From Jimgerdemannia flammicorona (taxonomy: Eukaryota > Mucoromycota > Endogonomycetes > Endogonales > Endogonaceae): 41,807 bases of DNA. Shown here one piece after another: positions 22,296 through 32,109 of this stretch. The notes under the pieces were generated by a model, which saw only the letters and a program-made list of their open reading frames with translations, was not told the origin of the DNA and searched no databases. Location of the stretch: assembly GCA_003990745.1 (NCBI GenBank), contig RBNI01000114.1:1-41807 (forward strand), read 5' to 3'. Each line of letters begins with the position of its first letter. Positions within the stretch are counted from its first letter, which is position 1. The position numbers and the translations under genes are program-made.

Positions 22296-23117
22296 TTAGA
22301 GCAGAAAGTTCAGGACCATGGGGGCTTTATCATCATCATCATTACTGAAGGAGATGAGATCCACGAATTCATCATGCAGGTTGCATGTTTCACATATGTC
22401 GATGTCACATGAGATGATGTCATTGCTGATGATGTCATCACATTCAGCTGTGGTGGAAAAATCAGGAACAAGGTCTGGAGCTCTCTAGTCTATGAGGTTC
22501 TCTTCTACAAAATAAGGAACAAATGTGGGGTCTTGAGGGGATCTAACCCAGATGCTTGAGCCTTAGAATACTGAGATCAATCCTTGCAGAAATTGGTCTG
22601 GGTTGTCCTGAAGGATAGAATGCCAGAAGTCTTCTACTTCTTCGCTGTTGAGGGTGATAGTGGACTGGGCTTCTGTAGCCACCCTGACTTCTAGTGCATT
22701 GATATGGTGGGATGACAGGTCTCTGAAGTCTGAGACTCTAACATACTCCAAGTTGGGGATTGACCATGGTGCATGCCTGAAGATCTGATGGATCTTCTTA
22801 GCTATCCTCGTTTCGTGTATATCCATGGGAGTGGCATCTTGTAGCTCTTGGGTGCTGGCCTGTGAGAACTCCCAGCAGAGGAGGTTTCCTATTTTGTACT
22901 CCTGCCACATTTGGAGGCATTCAGTAGCAATGGTGATCCTTGTTTCCATTTCACGGTAGTAGAGAATAAAGTGATAAGGGTCTGCAGTACCCAGGTAGAT
23001 ACTAGGAGTCCTTCTTGAGCGGGTCCCCATGGCTCTTCTGATGTCTTGGAACATCCTTTCTTCAACTGAGGTGCCTTGGTGGTTCCTTGACCTTGAGGTT
23101 TGGCAGGTGGCAGGCAT
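22296..23117 (-). pseudogene. U3-encoded reading frame of element A (273 codons), unknown function
   Basis: Starting at ATG 23117 (MPATCQTSRSRNHQG), the frame is open for 184 codons to TAA at 22563-22565. That TAA is CAA in the other LTR. It then continues past one TAG (22485-22487, shared by both LTR copies) to a TAA at 22296-22298. The product would be soluble and helical-looking, with basic and Arg-rich pieces early, a Cys/His pair near the end (DICETCNLHDEF) and an acidic tail (SNDDDD). I recognise no family. The frame is coding-like for some way upstream of the ATG as well, with stops, so the true start may be earlier. It ends right at the LTR minisatellite. Confidence 0.6.
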
Positions 23118-23359
23118 TTCATTTATGGTAAGTCTTTGAGCTATTTTGGGATTGGTGGTTCTTGTTGGTTACTGCTACTGCGGTTCCTTGATTCTTCTTT
23201 TATATTCTTCAGGATGCTTGTGCTGTGGTCACAATGACTCACAGTTGGTCATCATTGCTCATCTTGTATGCCGTATGATCTTCTCATACTTTGATCTGGT
23301 GGCTTGCAAGGAATGGCTGTCTCCTGTACTGATATCATCATTCTGGGGTCACTATTACA

Positions 23360-23363
23360 ATAC
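23360..23363. repeat. Target-site duplication of element A (ATAC), right
   Basis: ATAC after the LTR end, matching 14722-14725. Its last three bases are also the first bases of the copia-like element's duplication. Confidence 0.7.
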
Positions 23364-23365
23364 TT
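23361..23365. repeat. Target-site duplication of copia-like element (TACTT), left
   Basis: TACTT, repeated exactly at 25058-25062. Confidence 0.85.
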
Positions 23366-23505
23366 TATTATAATGAATAAAAGAAGTAATTTATTCAAAA
23401 TAGGTATATTATATATTTTATACAAAACTGATAAATTATATAAAACTGATAGAATAATATGTGACATAAAGTCATATACCTATATATTGAGTTACTATCT
23501 CAACA
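23366..23505 (-). repeat. Copia-like LTR, left (3') copy
   Basis: Aligns base for base with 24918-25057 at a constant offset of 1552. The first dinucleotide is TA where the other copy has TG. Confidence 0.85.
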
Positions 23506-24343
23506 CTCTTGCTTATTGAGATATATATATTAAATATAAAAAAAAGAATATCAACTATATCTAAAAAAAAGAATACAAACTAGAATAAAAAGCAATATAA
23601 AATATATGTAAAAACTAAAACTACATATAACCTAAAAAACTAGAAATCTTATATATATCTAAGAAATTTTTGTAAGTTGAAAAGTATTCTGAAATGTCCA
23701 AAATATCTGCTTGTAAATGAAAGATATAAATATTATACAGAGGCTTTTAATAGTCTGAAAAGTGTCCTGCTTTGGTCATTATATCTATTATAGATCAGTT
23801 GGTATTGCAGAAGACAGATGTTATAGATATTATTAATTATAGATATCAATACTCTCACTTAATCATTTATTGTCTCTATTTGGATCACTCATATGGTGCC
23901 TTTAGCAGTTGAGAATCATCATTATTGTCATCTAGGTCTGCAAAACCATTATCTAGATTTATATGACTATTAGTTGCTTAATTAGTACTGCTGGTACTAT
24001 TTGTAGTACTTATTTACAATACTTGTTACTGTGTTTTCAGGAATATATTTGATATCAGATTATGTAGGAATCTCAATATAGTTGTTCTTCTTGAACTGTA
24101 TGTTATATAATATAACTATATACTATTTCTGAGTTCTATAACCTATATACATATTATCATACTAAAGTCCATTAATCAGATATTATCATTATTATTAGCT
24201 ATATTGATATATTCAGTAAATGTTATTGATAGTACACACATACTGATGTTTTTGGTAGTACTCATACTGTTAATATTATTGGTGATACTCATACAGAACT
24301 TGAGTTTGTATTTATTCCTATTGTTATTGTTATTGTCCATACT

Positions 24344-24640
24344 TTAGATCTTGTTGACATTTGTCTTATCTATACTTTTAACCTTATTGTTCATACTGAT
24401 TTTATTTACCACATCTGTACTTTTGACCTTATTGTCCATACTGGCTTCATTTGCTATATCTATGCTTTTGATCTTATTATTTATATTGGTTTCATTTGCT
24501 ATATCTATGTTTTTGATCTTGGATTCAGATTCATCTCTATTGACCTTATTGCTAATCTTATATATACTGACTTCATTAGTCTTATCAGCTGGCATCCTTG
24601 TTATTATAATTATCTTAATCACTTGGGAGGACTTCATCAT
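24344..24640 (-). pseudogene. Repeat-rich ORF inside the copia-like element
   Basis: 98 codons of Lys/Asn/Ile-rich, low-complexity sequence built from a 15-residue repeat (KIKSIDIANEASMDN and variants, three to four copies). It is encoded by a 45-bp tandem repeat at 24368-24530 with starts at 24368, 24413, 24458 and 24503. The 45-bp period keeps the frame, which hints at former coding in this direction. There is no recognised domain, and it could be part of a decayed gag. The open frame on the opposite strand is just as long, so coding is not proven. Confidence 0.35.
24368..24530. repeat. 45-bp tandem repeat, about 3.6 units
   Basis: Units begin ATCTATACTTTT or ATCTATGCTTTT at exact 45-bp steps with only substitutions between them. 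Confidence 0.9.
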
Positions 24641-24917
24641 TGCCTTGAATATCTAAGCAGGTACTTTTGTTATAATTATCTTTTGTCACTAAGGAGAACT
24701 TCAGTATTACTTCTGATAAACTTTATTATTATTACTATCTGATGGGCTTCTTCACCACCTGGGCTAGTAATGACCATGTTCATCTATGGGCACTCATACT
24801 TAATGTACTTATATATTTTACAGTATAGTATATATACTAAAGAAGTTTCTAGTCTCTAATTAGTATCTGCTAACTGAGTTATATAGCTACTTAGTTACTA
24901 GCAAAACTTATAACCCT

Positions 24918-25057
24918 TGTTGTAAAAAACAGAAGAAGTGATTTATTCAAAATGAATATATTATATATTTCATGTATTACTGATGAATGATATAAAATAA
25001 ATAGAATAGCATATAATATAAAGTCACATATCTATATATTGAGTTATCATCCCAACA
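24918..25057 (-). repeat. Copia-like LTR, right (5') copy
   Basis: On the + strand it starts TGTTGTAAAAAAC and ends CATCCCAACA, and it is 140 bp long. Confidence 0.88.
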
Positions 25058-25062
25058 TACTT
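25058..25062. repeat. Target-site duplication of copia-like element (TACTT), right
   Basis: Exact match to 23361-23365. Confidence 0.85.
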
Positions 25063-25079
25063 TGATCAATCTATCAGCA

Positions 25080-25450
25080 GATATCTTTATAACTGAAGCC
25101 ATTTCTTTTATTTTATTCTGGGTCAGCTGATATCTCTATAATTGATGTACTTTATAATTATTCATTTACTGATATCTCTATAACTGAAGTTATTTCTTTA
25201 TTTTATTCTAAATTGGCTGATATCTCTATAACTAATATACTTTATAATTATTTATTTAATGATATTTCTGTGACCAAAGCCATTTCTTTTATTTTATTCT
25301 AAGTTAACTAATATCTCTATAACTGTAGTTATTTCTTTTATTTTATTCTGATTCAGCTAATATCTCTATAACTAATATACTTTATGAATATTCATTTGTT
25401 AATATCTCTATAACTGAAGCTATTTTTTAATTCTTTTATTTTATTTTATT
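25080..25450. repeat. Dimeric AT-rich minisatellite
   Basis: Eight starts of GATATCTCTATAACT or close variants lie at 25080, 25129, 25171, 25218, 25261, 25310, 25359 and 25402. Two monomer types alternate: one of about 47-49 bp ending in a TTTTATTTTATTCT stretch, and one of about 42-43 bp with ACTAATATACTTTATAATTA. The order is A B A B A A B A. The sequence left of element A (to 14725) belongs to the same array, so element A split it. From 25451 to 25514 I see only AT-rich sequence. Confidence 0.85.
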
Positions 25451-25634
25451 TTTTGGATCAGTGGAATATCTCTATAATATATATAGGATTACTATTATGA
25501 TATTTTTATTATACTATATATATTATGACAGTTGATCTGAATTAGGAACATGAATCAGAAGAATTAGATATTTGATCATAGTACCTAAACCCAATTCCTG
25601 ATATAGCATAGTCACATAAATAGTAGTTATAGAA

Positions 25635-25724
25635 CTTTACTATTAGTAAATGCTTTGCTACTAGTAAATACTTTGCTATTAGTAAATACTTTACTATTAG
25701 TGAATACTTTGCTATTAGCAAAAC
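25635..25724. repeat. 18-bp tandem repeat in the LTR of B, five units
   Basis: Units start at 25635, 25653, 25671, 25689 and 25707, consensus CTTTGCTATTAGTAAATA. They lie about 35 bp upstream of the TATA box, so they may have been U3 promoter elements. Confidence 0.9.
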
Positions 25725-25758
25725 TCATAATATAGTCACCTTATAGCTAGCAAACTTG

Positions 25759-25766
25759 TATAAATA
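25759..25766 (+). promoter_or_regulatory. TATA box in the LTR of B
   Basis: TATAAATA about 200 bases before the LTR end, directly downstream of the 18-bp repeats. Confidence 0.55.
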
Positions 25767-25969
25767 ACCCAGTATCTTAGAGTGAATAAATCTTAGATTA
25801 AAATAGTTTAAAGTAAAGAGAAAGTAAAGAAACTAGTAAGTCTGCTAGCAGATATATTTTGAACTCACTCCTGTACTCCAAGGACTCTGTAAGAGTCAGA
25901 ACAAGTCAAGTTTTCAAGATATAGAAATCCACCATACTTCTAAGGTTAGGTGTTTACTATGTTACAACT

Positions 25970-25988
25970 TTGTGTCCATTGGCTGGTG
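25970..25988 (+). promoter_or_regulatory. Primer-binding site of element B
   Basis: TTGTGTCCATTGGCTGGTG, three bases after the LTR. It differs from the PBS of A by G-to-T at one place and one transition. The spacing and the sequence downstream (ATGAATCCCTCAC) also match A. Confidence 0.7.
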
Positions 25989-26080
25989 ATTTAAGATGAA
26001 TCCCTCACTTTCAAGCTGAATAATGAACAACTGCTACTATCTAAATAACCATACAAATTAAACTGAGATATTCAGACAAG

Positions 26081-27459
26081 ATGGATATAAGACTATCAGT
26101 ATTCCATAGATATACTTCAGATGAATTAATCATTACCTTTATTGATGATTTTGAGCAGTATGCTAGTGTAAGAACTCTGACAGCAATACAGCAAGTAGCT
26201 CTCTTACCCTTCAGTCTCTGAGGACTAGCAAGAGTAGCATTTATAGCTACAACTCATATGGAAAATAATGATAATATAGTACTAGTAGTATAGAAGGTCT
26301 GGCTTCAAACCACCTACTATATAGATGAGATTAAGCAAGCTCTAAAGGATCAGCTCAATATAACCTATCAAGGAATTAGTGAGGATCTAAACACATTCTA
26401 CACCAGAATCTGATATCAGATAATTCTGGTAGATTATGCTGCCACTATTTAAGATCAAGTAGCTGAGACAATCTTTATAAAAGGAGTTCACCCAGAGATA
26501 GCTCTAGCTATCCACTCATCATCAGTAGTCCTGGATCTATTATAAAAAGTCACCTATGCCCAGCAATACTGGATAGCTAGATACTCTTAAGACCATATAA
26601 TGAAAAGGGTCACTGGAGTTAGAATTGAAGCACTCAAAGCAATTAGTGTGATCTCTACTATAGTGATCAATCAAAACATACCTCAGCCAAGAGCTACTGA
26701 GAAGCAGAGAAATAGTGACCCCATAGAGGAACTTGTCAAGAAGTTCACCAAAATGACAGCCCACTTAGAAGATGTGGTAAAGGAAATTAAAGGAAGAGAC
26801 TGCTACTCAGTTTAGAAATTTGCCACTACCTTAGATAAGAAGAGAGATATCTGCTATACTTGTAGAGAAGGAGGTCACTACTTATATAAATGTATGAGTG
26901 AAACCAAGCATAAGGCCCAGCCAAGCAATACTACTCAAAATAAGGAACAGGCCAATACCATCACCTTCAAGGAGATTGGGGAATCAGATGAAGAGGAATA
27001 GGAAGCCTACTCTGCTGAGACTATTAGGAAAGATATCTGCAAACAACCCTATAAGAGACTACCAGAGAGACCTAAGAAGAATTCTATGGAAAAGCAAATA
27101 GAGACTGTTATAGAAAGTCAAGGTAAAGAAATAGATCAAGATATAGAGCTAGAACAGGCTGTTCAAGATATCATCTGAGAAACCACTCTAGCCAGTGAAG
27201 GAGAAAAGGAGAAGAAGCTTTGCAAAACCAAGACCTTCAAGTATAATATCTTCAAGAACCTCAGTCAATAAAAGATCAATGCAACCTTTGGCCAGCTGGC
27301 AGAAATACCCACATTCAGATAGCAAATTAGATATAGACTTACTGAGATAACCAAGGAGCAAGGTTGGAAGATAACCAAGACCAACAATATTCAAAAAGAC
27401 TCAGAAGAAGAGAGCAAAGACAATTGCAAGACCTCTGCCTATGCAATCTGTCAGATTGA
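26081..27459 (+). pseudogene. Element B gag
   Basis: From ATG 26081 (MDIRLSVFHRYTSDE) one frame runs through capsid-like sequence (EIKQALKDQLN, homologous to A) to the zinc knuckle CYTCREGGHYLYKC at 26852-26893 and the acidic linker. Frequent TAG, TAA and TGA codons replace Gln, Trp and Arg positions. The AT-hook-like core GRP of A is ERP here. I noticed no frameshift in this part. Confidence 0.8.
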
Positions 27460-27790
27460 AGATAGAATCTTCAAAGTCATCATTGATACAGAAGTAAGAA
27501 GATATCTCCTCAGCAAGAAAGCAGCAGACTGCCTAGGTTGGAAAGTTGAAGAAGTAATCAAATTGGTATTTGTCACAGCAGACAGCACAAGAGCCACACC
27601 TCTAGAAAGATCTGAGATGTTTCCATCAAGTTTGGAAGTGTAATTATTCTAGTAAATGTGATTGTAATCAATGCCACTAACTATGACATCCTTATTGATA
27701 ACCAGTGGCTTTATAAAGTTAAGGCAATAATTGATCTGAATGCCCAGAAGATATAGATTATCTACTGAGACCAGAAGATGTAAATTCTCA
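27460..27790 (+). pseudogene. Element B aspartic protease remnant
   Basis: KVIIDTEVRRYLLSKKAAD aligns with the active-site region of A. The Gly after DT is Glu, so it is inactive. Further on, NATNYDILIDNQWLYKVKA matches the retropepsin flap-to-ILG region, in another frame, so a frameshift lies near 27.6 kb. Confidence 0.75.
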
Positions 27791-27869
27791 TTAATATGAA
27801 TAAAGAAATACTGCCTGAGATGGAGGAAGAAGAAAGCAAGCAAAAAGAAGCCTATATGGTGACTACTTA

Positions 27870-28090
27870 GAAAAAGAAGAAGAAGGTTAGATGGATCAGT
27901 AAAGAGGACTGGTGTAAGAAGATTGTAGAAGGATATATATCATAAGAAGTCTGCTCTCATAGAATCAATATATACTGTAGTAAGTACATCAATGACTACT
28001 ACCAATATAGCATTGGTGTCAGAAAGATCTACCAGGAAAGAAGACAGAAGGCTCTTGAAAAGCAAGCAAGAGAAGAAGAGAAGGAGGAAG
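27870..28090 (+). pseudogene. Cys/His-rich spacer of element B
   Basis: Reads EDWCKKIVEGYIS, then EVCSHRINIYCSKYINDYYQ and GVRKIYQERRQKA. This parallels the block of A (RCPHGTRMYCSEYLNDCWSC), with two of the later Cys changed to Tyr, as expected from G-to-A at TGC or TGT. Confidence 0.65.
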
Positions 28091-28169
28091 AGGATGATGA
28101 ATACCAACTCTCCTGGAGGATAGTAATAATGAAGAAGAAATTAAGATCAAGATTCAGAGGATCTACTCT

Positions 28170-28570
28170 GATGTAGTTCTACCAGAATACAAGTTATAGA
28201 ATGTAGCTGGAATGGATATTGCCACAGTAGAAGAAACCATACTGGAGCCCCAGATAACTATCCTACTTACAACTAGTCTAGATGACCATTCCAAAGGACT
28301 ATGTCAAAATCCTCAAAATAAGAAGCAGCCAGGCTAAGAGTGAAATTATCATTGAAGGAGGAGTTATTGATTTAGATTATATTGAAGAAATACTACTCAT
28401 TGCTAGGAACCACAATCTTATAATTCTATTTTCAATCAAGAAGAAGGACTGACTAGTACAGATGTTGATCTTCTCAGTTCTTTAGCCAAGGATTATAAAA
28501 GTGAAGAAGTTGGAGAAAATGGAAAGAGGAAAGAAAGGATTCAAATCTATAGAAAGAGGAGTATTTGCTA
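28170..28570 (+). pseudogene. dUTPase remnant of element B
   Basis: Motif 1 reads NVAGMDIATVEE near 28200. After a frame change near 28.29 kb, motif 2 reads KIRSSQAKSE, motif 3 GGVIDLDYIEEI (catalytic Asp at 28369-28371) and motif 5 RGKKGFKSIERG. The alignment with A is residue for residue around motif 3. It is inactive because of frameshifts and stops. Confidence 0.8.
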
Positions 28571-28599
28571 GTACTAAGATTATCAAACTGGATAACAAG

Positions 28600-29445
28600 A
28601 AGGAGGAAACTGTAAATAAGTATAGCTATATCATTAGAAATGAATTCCCACTCAAGAAGGAACTAAAGAAGATACTCTATAAATTCAAGGATGTCCTAGT
28701 CACAGATTTCAAGAATATCAAAGAAAAGACCCCATACTACTATCATGATATAGATATAGGAGACACTGAACCAATCTACCAAAAAGCAAGGCCAATACTA
28801 TCAGCCTACTGCAAATGGCTCAGAGAAGAAATCAAGTAGATAGAAAAAGCCAATATCATTAAAGAAGCCAGCAGTCCCTGGGCTTTACCAGTTGTACTAA
28901 CTCTGAAAAAAGAAAGCAAGCTAGGAGAAATTACCTCAAGACTGTGTACCATTACAGGAAGCTCAACTTGATTATTAAGAAAGATCACCAATTATTACCT
29001 CTCATCAGTGACATCCTTGTAACTCTAGGAGATAAAGCACATTACTACAGTATCTTGGACTTATACTCAGGATTCTACCAAATCAGCCTCACTGAAGCAG
29101 TGAGCAAAAAGTCAGTCTTCATCACTCCAGACAGAATCTATGTCTACTTGTGAATACTATTCAGAATATGTAATATCCCTGTGAGCTTTCAGCAAATGAT
29201 AATTAAAATCTTTTGATATAATATGAGAAGATAGATAATGGTCTATATGGATGATATTATTATCTATAATAAGATACCTGAGGAATATCTGCAGTATATC
29301 CAGCAGATGATAGAGAAGCTAAGACAGTATGATCTTTACATCAAGTCCAAGAAGTACAAGTTTGCAGAAATCAAGATCATCTATTTTGGTCATATCATTA
29401 ATCAAGATAGAATATACACAGACTCCTCAAGATTCAAGCAATAGT
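28600..29445 (+). pseudogene. Element B reverse transcriptase
   Basis: Reads EASSPWALPVVLTLKK, then SILDLYSGFYQISL, then VYMDDIIIYN with YMDD at 29244-29255 (both Asp kept), then IIYFGHIINQDRIYTD. The region between SRLC and YRKLN is frame-shifted, and the MPFG box is altered (ILFRICNIPVSF). Confidence 0.85.
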
Positions 29446-29499
29446 AGTATACTTAAGATTTACTATAATTACCAAAGCCCAAGCTTTTATAGGACTTGC

Positions 29500-30060
29500 C
29501 TCCTACTACTAGAGATTTATTACAGGATTCACTAATATTATAAGCCCAATATATGAACTCAATAAGAAGAATATTAAGTTCCAATAGCCTGGTAGGTAAT
29601 AAAAAGCATTTGATAAGCTTAAGGTCAGACTGACTCAGGTATCTATCCTCAGAAGATCTGATTGGACTTAAGAATTCATCCTGCAGACAGATATAAGTAC
29701 CCAAGGACTAGGAGTAGTCCTGGTCTAGAAGAAAGATAAGGTAGAATATGTCATTATAATCTCAGCTGAGGAACCTGAAGAGCTGAAAAAGAGTATAAAT
29801 CCTATAAGTTGAAATGTCTTACAGTCATCTGGGTTATAGAAAAGTTCTACTACTATCTTACTAGAAGACACTTCACCATTCAGATGGACTACTCAGCCTT
29901 CACTTAGCTACTAACCACTGAGCAACCCAAAGGAATCTATACTAGATAGATTATGAAGTTGCAAGCCTATGATATAACTATTGTATACTGCCTAGAAAAA
30001 ACCAATGTCAATATAGATACTCTCTTACAGACACCCTAAAGGACCCCCAACTAGCAAATA
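29500..30060 (+). pseudogene. Element B RNase H remnant
   Basis: Pieces such as FILQTDISTQGLGVVL near 29670-29720 and HFTIQMDYSAFT near 29870-29910 align with RNase H of A. Frames change more than once and stops are common. Confidence 0.7.
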
Positions 30061-30239
30061 AATCATAAATAAGGAGCTCTATTATGAAATTATTACCTAT
30101 CTGAGACAGCAAAAGATGTCCCAATATTTGGAAGAATAGATACAAATGATTATCAATAGAACTTGAAAACAATTCGAAACTGATGGAGAGATACTGAAGA
30201 AAGAAAAGCTACTAGTCATATCTAATTACAAGAAGGAGC

Positions 30240-30417
30240 AAGTAATGAAATCAGTATACAAATTGACCACTTAAGAGGAATAAATATATATGATAAAGCA
30301 AGAAGAATAATGTAGTAGCCAGGGATAGAGAAAGATATCTGACAATTTGTCAAGACCTATAACAAATATCAGAAATAGAAATAAGACCAATGAAACCAAA
30401 CTCTGAGATTAGCATAC
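30240..30417 (+). pseudogene. Element B integrase, 5' part
   Basis: The zinc-binding end of integrase: YNKYQK replaces the CxxC-type YDKCQK of A. The reading frame ...NQTLRLAY runs into the ATAC duplication and is then cut by element C. It joins in frame with the part at 40841. Confidence 0.8.
30414..30417. repeat. Target-site duplication of element C (ATAC), left
   Basis: ATAC before the LTR start TGTAATGTGCC; the same four bases are at 40837-40840. Confidence 0.88.
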
Positions 30418-31103
30418 TGTAATGTGCCTGGCTCAATGAAGGCAAATTACAAGGTTGGGGGTTAATATAGTTTGGCTTGAGCCCCTAGTTACTTTGTCAA
30501 AAAGCAATAAAATATTCTATGATTCCTGAGGTCCTTGGTGTTTAGTAGTATAATAGTCAAAGCTGGATATCTGTGAGCAGTTTGTGTGTCAATTTCTTAA
30601 TTGGGATGGTTCTCTAGGTGTAGCAGCAATTTGTGTGAATGGGTTTCCTTCTTGGATCAACTGGGAATGGTAGAATTTGTGTGTAGTGCAAGTGGTTTCC
30701 TTCTTGAGTAATGGTTGATTTCTTTGTATAGCATGATAATCTCCTTGTGTATGATAGTCTGGCAATTTAGCGGTTCTCCTTATGTGATTTCTGCATGACG
30801 ATCTTGTGTAGCATGAGTGGATTCCTTATTCAGAATGATCTGATAATTCAGTGGATAACTCGATTTGGCACACTGGGAATTATACTGGCATGGTTTCTTC
30901 TGTACCAGGCTCACTGGGAATAAATATCTCAAATGTCATGGGTTCAGCTTCAACTGGGAATACTACTCAAATGGCGTGAGTTATTCCAAATTGGGCTCTT
31001 CTGGGAATACAGATAACTTGAAAATGGTGGATGACACAGATTCTCCTGAATCGGTGGGCTTCTGGGAAATAACTTGGATGGCATGGATTCTTCTGAATTG
31101 GTG

Positions 31104-31190
31104 GCTTCAACTGGGAATGCGGACAACTTGAGAATGGCAGCTTCAACTGGGAATATAGACAACTTGAGAACGGCGGCTTCAACTGGAAAT
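31104..31190. repeat. 36-bp minisatellite in the LTR of C
   Basis: Unit starts GCTTCAACTGGGAAT at 31104, 31140 and 31176. A looser series of CTGGGAAT motifs extends left to about 30868 with spacings of 41-57 bp. Confidence 0.85.
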
Positions 31191-31661
31191 TAACTTGGAT
31201 TCTTGGCAAGTTACATCAAGACTGGCTTCATTTACATGGAGTTGTGTCGATAGACTGGCTCTACTGTGAAGTTGCATCAACAGACTGGCTTGTGGCAAGA
31301 ATAGGGTGAATAACTTGAAAATGGCAGCTTATTCCTTAAGCAGTGGGTTTCTCTTCGAAGGGTGGCAAAGTTCTTCACTTGAACTTGGCAGCAAACTTGG
31401 ATTCTTCAGGCTTATCTGGCAAGCAAACCAAAAACATAACAAACTCTTCTTTGTATCAGAAAGTGGACCAAAGTGGGGAAATAAGCTCACAATCTCCTAG
31501 TAGTGGCTGTAGAGTTCCTCTCAAAGTGTGGTAGGCAGACTTGTCTTTTGCTTCAATTTTGGACTGAGGTTTATTCACTCTTATCTCTGGGGTAATTTAT
31601 ACAAGTTGGTTGCTATCTGGTTACTATGTGGCTAACTATAGATTTGCTACTTATGGCAAGT

Positions 31662-31718
31662 TGTGCAGGTCCGGTACAGGTGTGTAGGTTCTGTACAGAT
31701 GTGCAGGTCCTGTACAGA
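31662..31718. repeat. 19-bp tandem repeat in the LTR of C, three units
   Basis: Units start at 31662, 31681 and 31700, consensus TGTGCAGGTCCTGTACAGA, each holding the palindrome TGTACA or a variant. On the sense strand they lie just downstream of the TATA box. The other LTR has the same array near 40640-40698. Confidence 0.85.
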
Positions 31719-31859
31719 TATACCCTATCTGGTAGTCTGGCTATTTATACAGTTTCCACAGCAATGGTTGCTGGTTACTATGCTGTGTGTTCACATCATC
31801 TGGCTAATTATTCATGTCATCTAATGTATAATCTGGGTGGTATGTCTTGGTTTATTACA

Positions 31860-31871
31860 TCAGCCCCCACT
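31860..31871 (-). promoter_or_regulatory. Polypurine tract of element C
   Basis: AGTGGGGGCTGA on the sense strand, directly before the 3' LTR start TGTAATAAACC. Confidence 0.75.
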
Positions 31872-32109
31872 AAAGAATGGTCTGTCCTCAGACTGTCCTT
31901 TAGTCATCATTCCAGTGTGGGTAAGCATCTTCTGCATCAATACCTGTTCCATCATCTTCGTCATCTGTACCATAGTCACTCCATTCCAAAGGTTCCTCTT
32001 CTTCTTCAGAGAATAAGATTTCAACAGCATTGACAATGCTCAGATAGGTGGCTAGATTCATTCCTTGTGCATCATGCCAGGAGAATTGTACTTGTATCAG
32101 GGCTGCAGG

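Larger units (their letters stand above)
14726..23359 (-). mobile_element. Ty3/gypsy LTR retrotransposon A with dUTPase domain
   Basis: An 8.6-kb element read on the - strand. It has two LTRs of about 1.5 kb with TG...CA ends, a PBS, a PPT and a 4-bp duplication. Gag through RNase H lie in a single frame broken only by stops; integrase lies in another frame after a shift near 17.81 kb. The domain order is gag with CCHC knuckle, protease, Cys/His spacer, dUTPase, RT, RNase H, integrase with GPY/F-like motif. No chromodomain was recognised. The order RT then integrase places it in Ty3/gypsy. Confidence 0.93.
21887..23359 (-). repeat. Element A 5' LTR (right, 1473 bp)
   Basis: The pair of 14726-16233. 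On the sense strand it runs TGTAATAGTGACC ... TATGTAACA. A TATA box lies about 235 bases before its end, so U3 is about 1.2 kb long and contains the 273-codon reading frame. Confidence 0.92.
23366..25057 (-). mobile_element. Small copia-like, non-autonomous LTR element
   Basis: A 1692-bp element with 140-bp LTRs (23366-23505 and 24918-25057) that read TGTTG...CAACA at the intact copy, flanked by a perfect 5-bp duplication TACTT. The internal part is only 1.4 kb and has no integrase or RT that I can recognise. The orientation is taken from a purine-rich AAGCAAGAG directly inside the left LTR (PPT on the - strand) and GGTTATAAGTTTTGC inside the right LTR (possible PBS). The class is inferred from LTR termini and duplication length only. 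Confidence 0.8.
25515..25966 (+). repeat. Element B 5' LTR
   Basis: Ends ACTATGTTACA three bases before the PBS. The start is put at 25515, after ATAC, or at 25524. It is about 450 bp, much shorter than in A, and apart from its last bases it is unlike A's LTR. It contains five exact-register 18-bp repeats and a TATA box. Confidence 0.65.
30418..31859 (-). repeat. Element C 3' LTR (left, 1442 bp)
   Basis: Pair of 39431-40836. As read on the + strand it begins TGTAATGTGCCTGG and ends GGTTTATTACA. It is 36 bp longer than the right LTR, exactly one unit of the 36-bp repeat inside it. Confidence 0.93.

Noticed and set aside
30967..31209. 80-codon ORF in the left LTR of C
   Set aside because: It is the translation of the CTGGGAAT minisatellite. 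I found no conserved frame of equal length in the other LTR, unlike the U3 frame of A.
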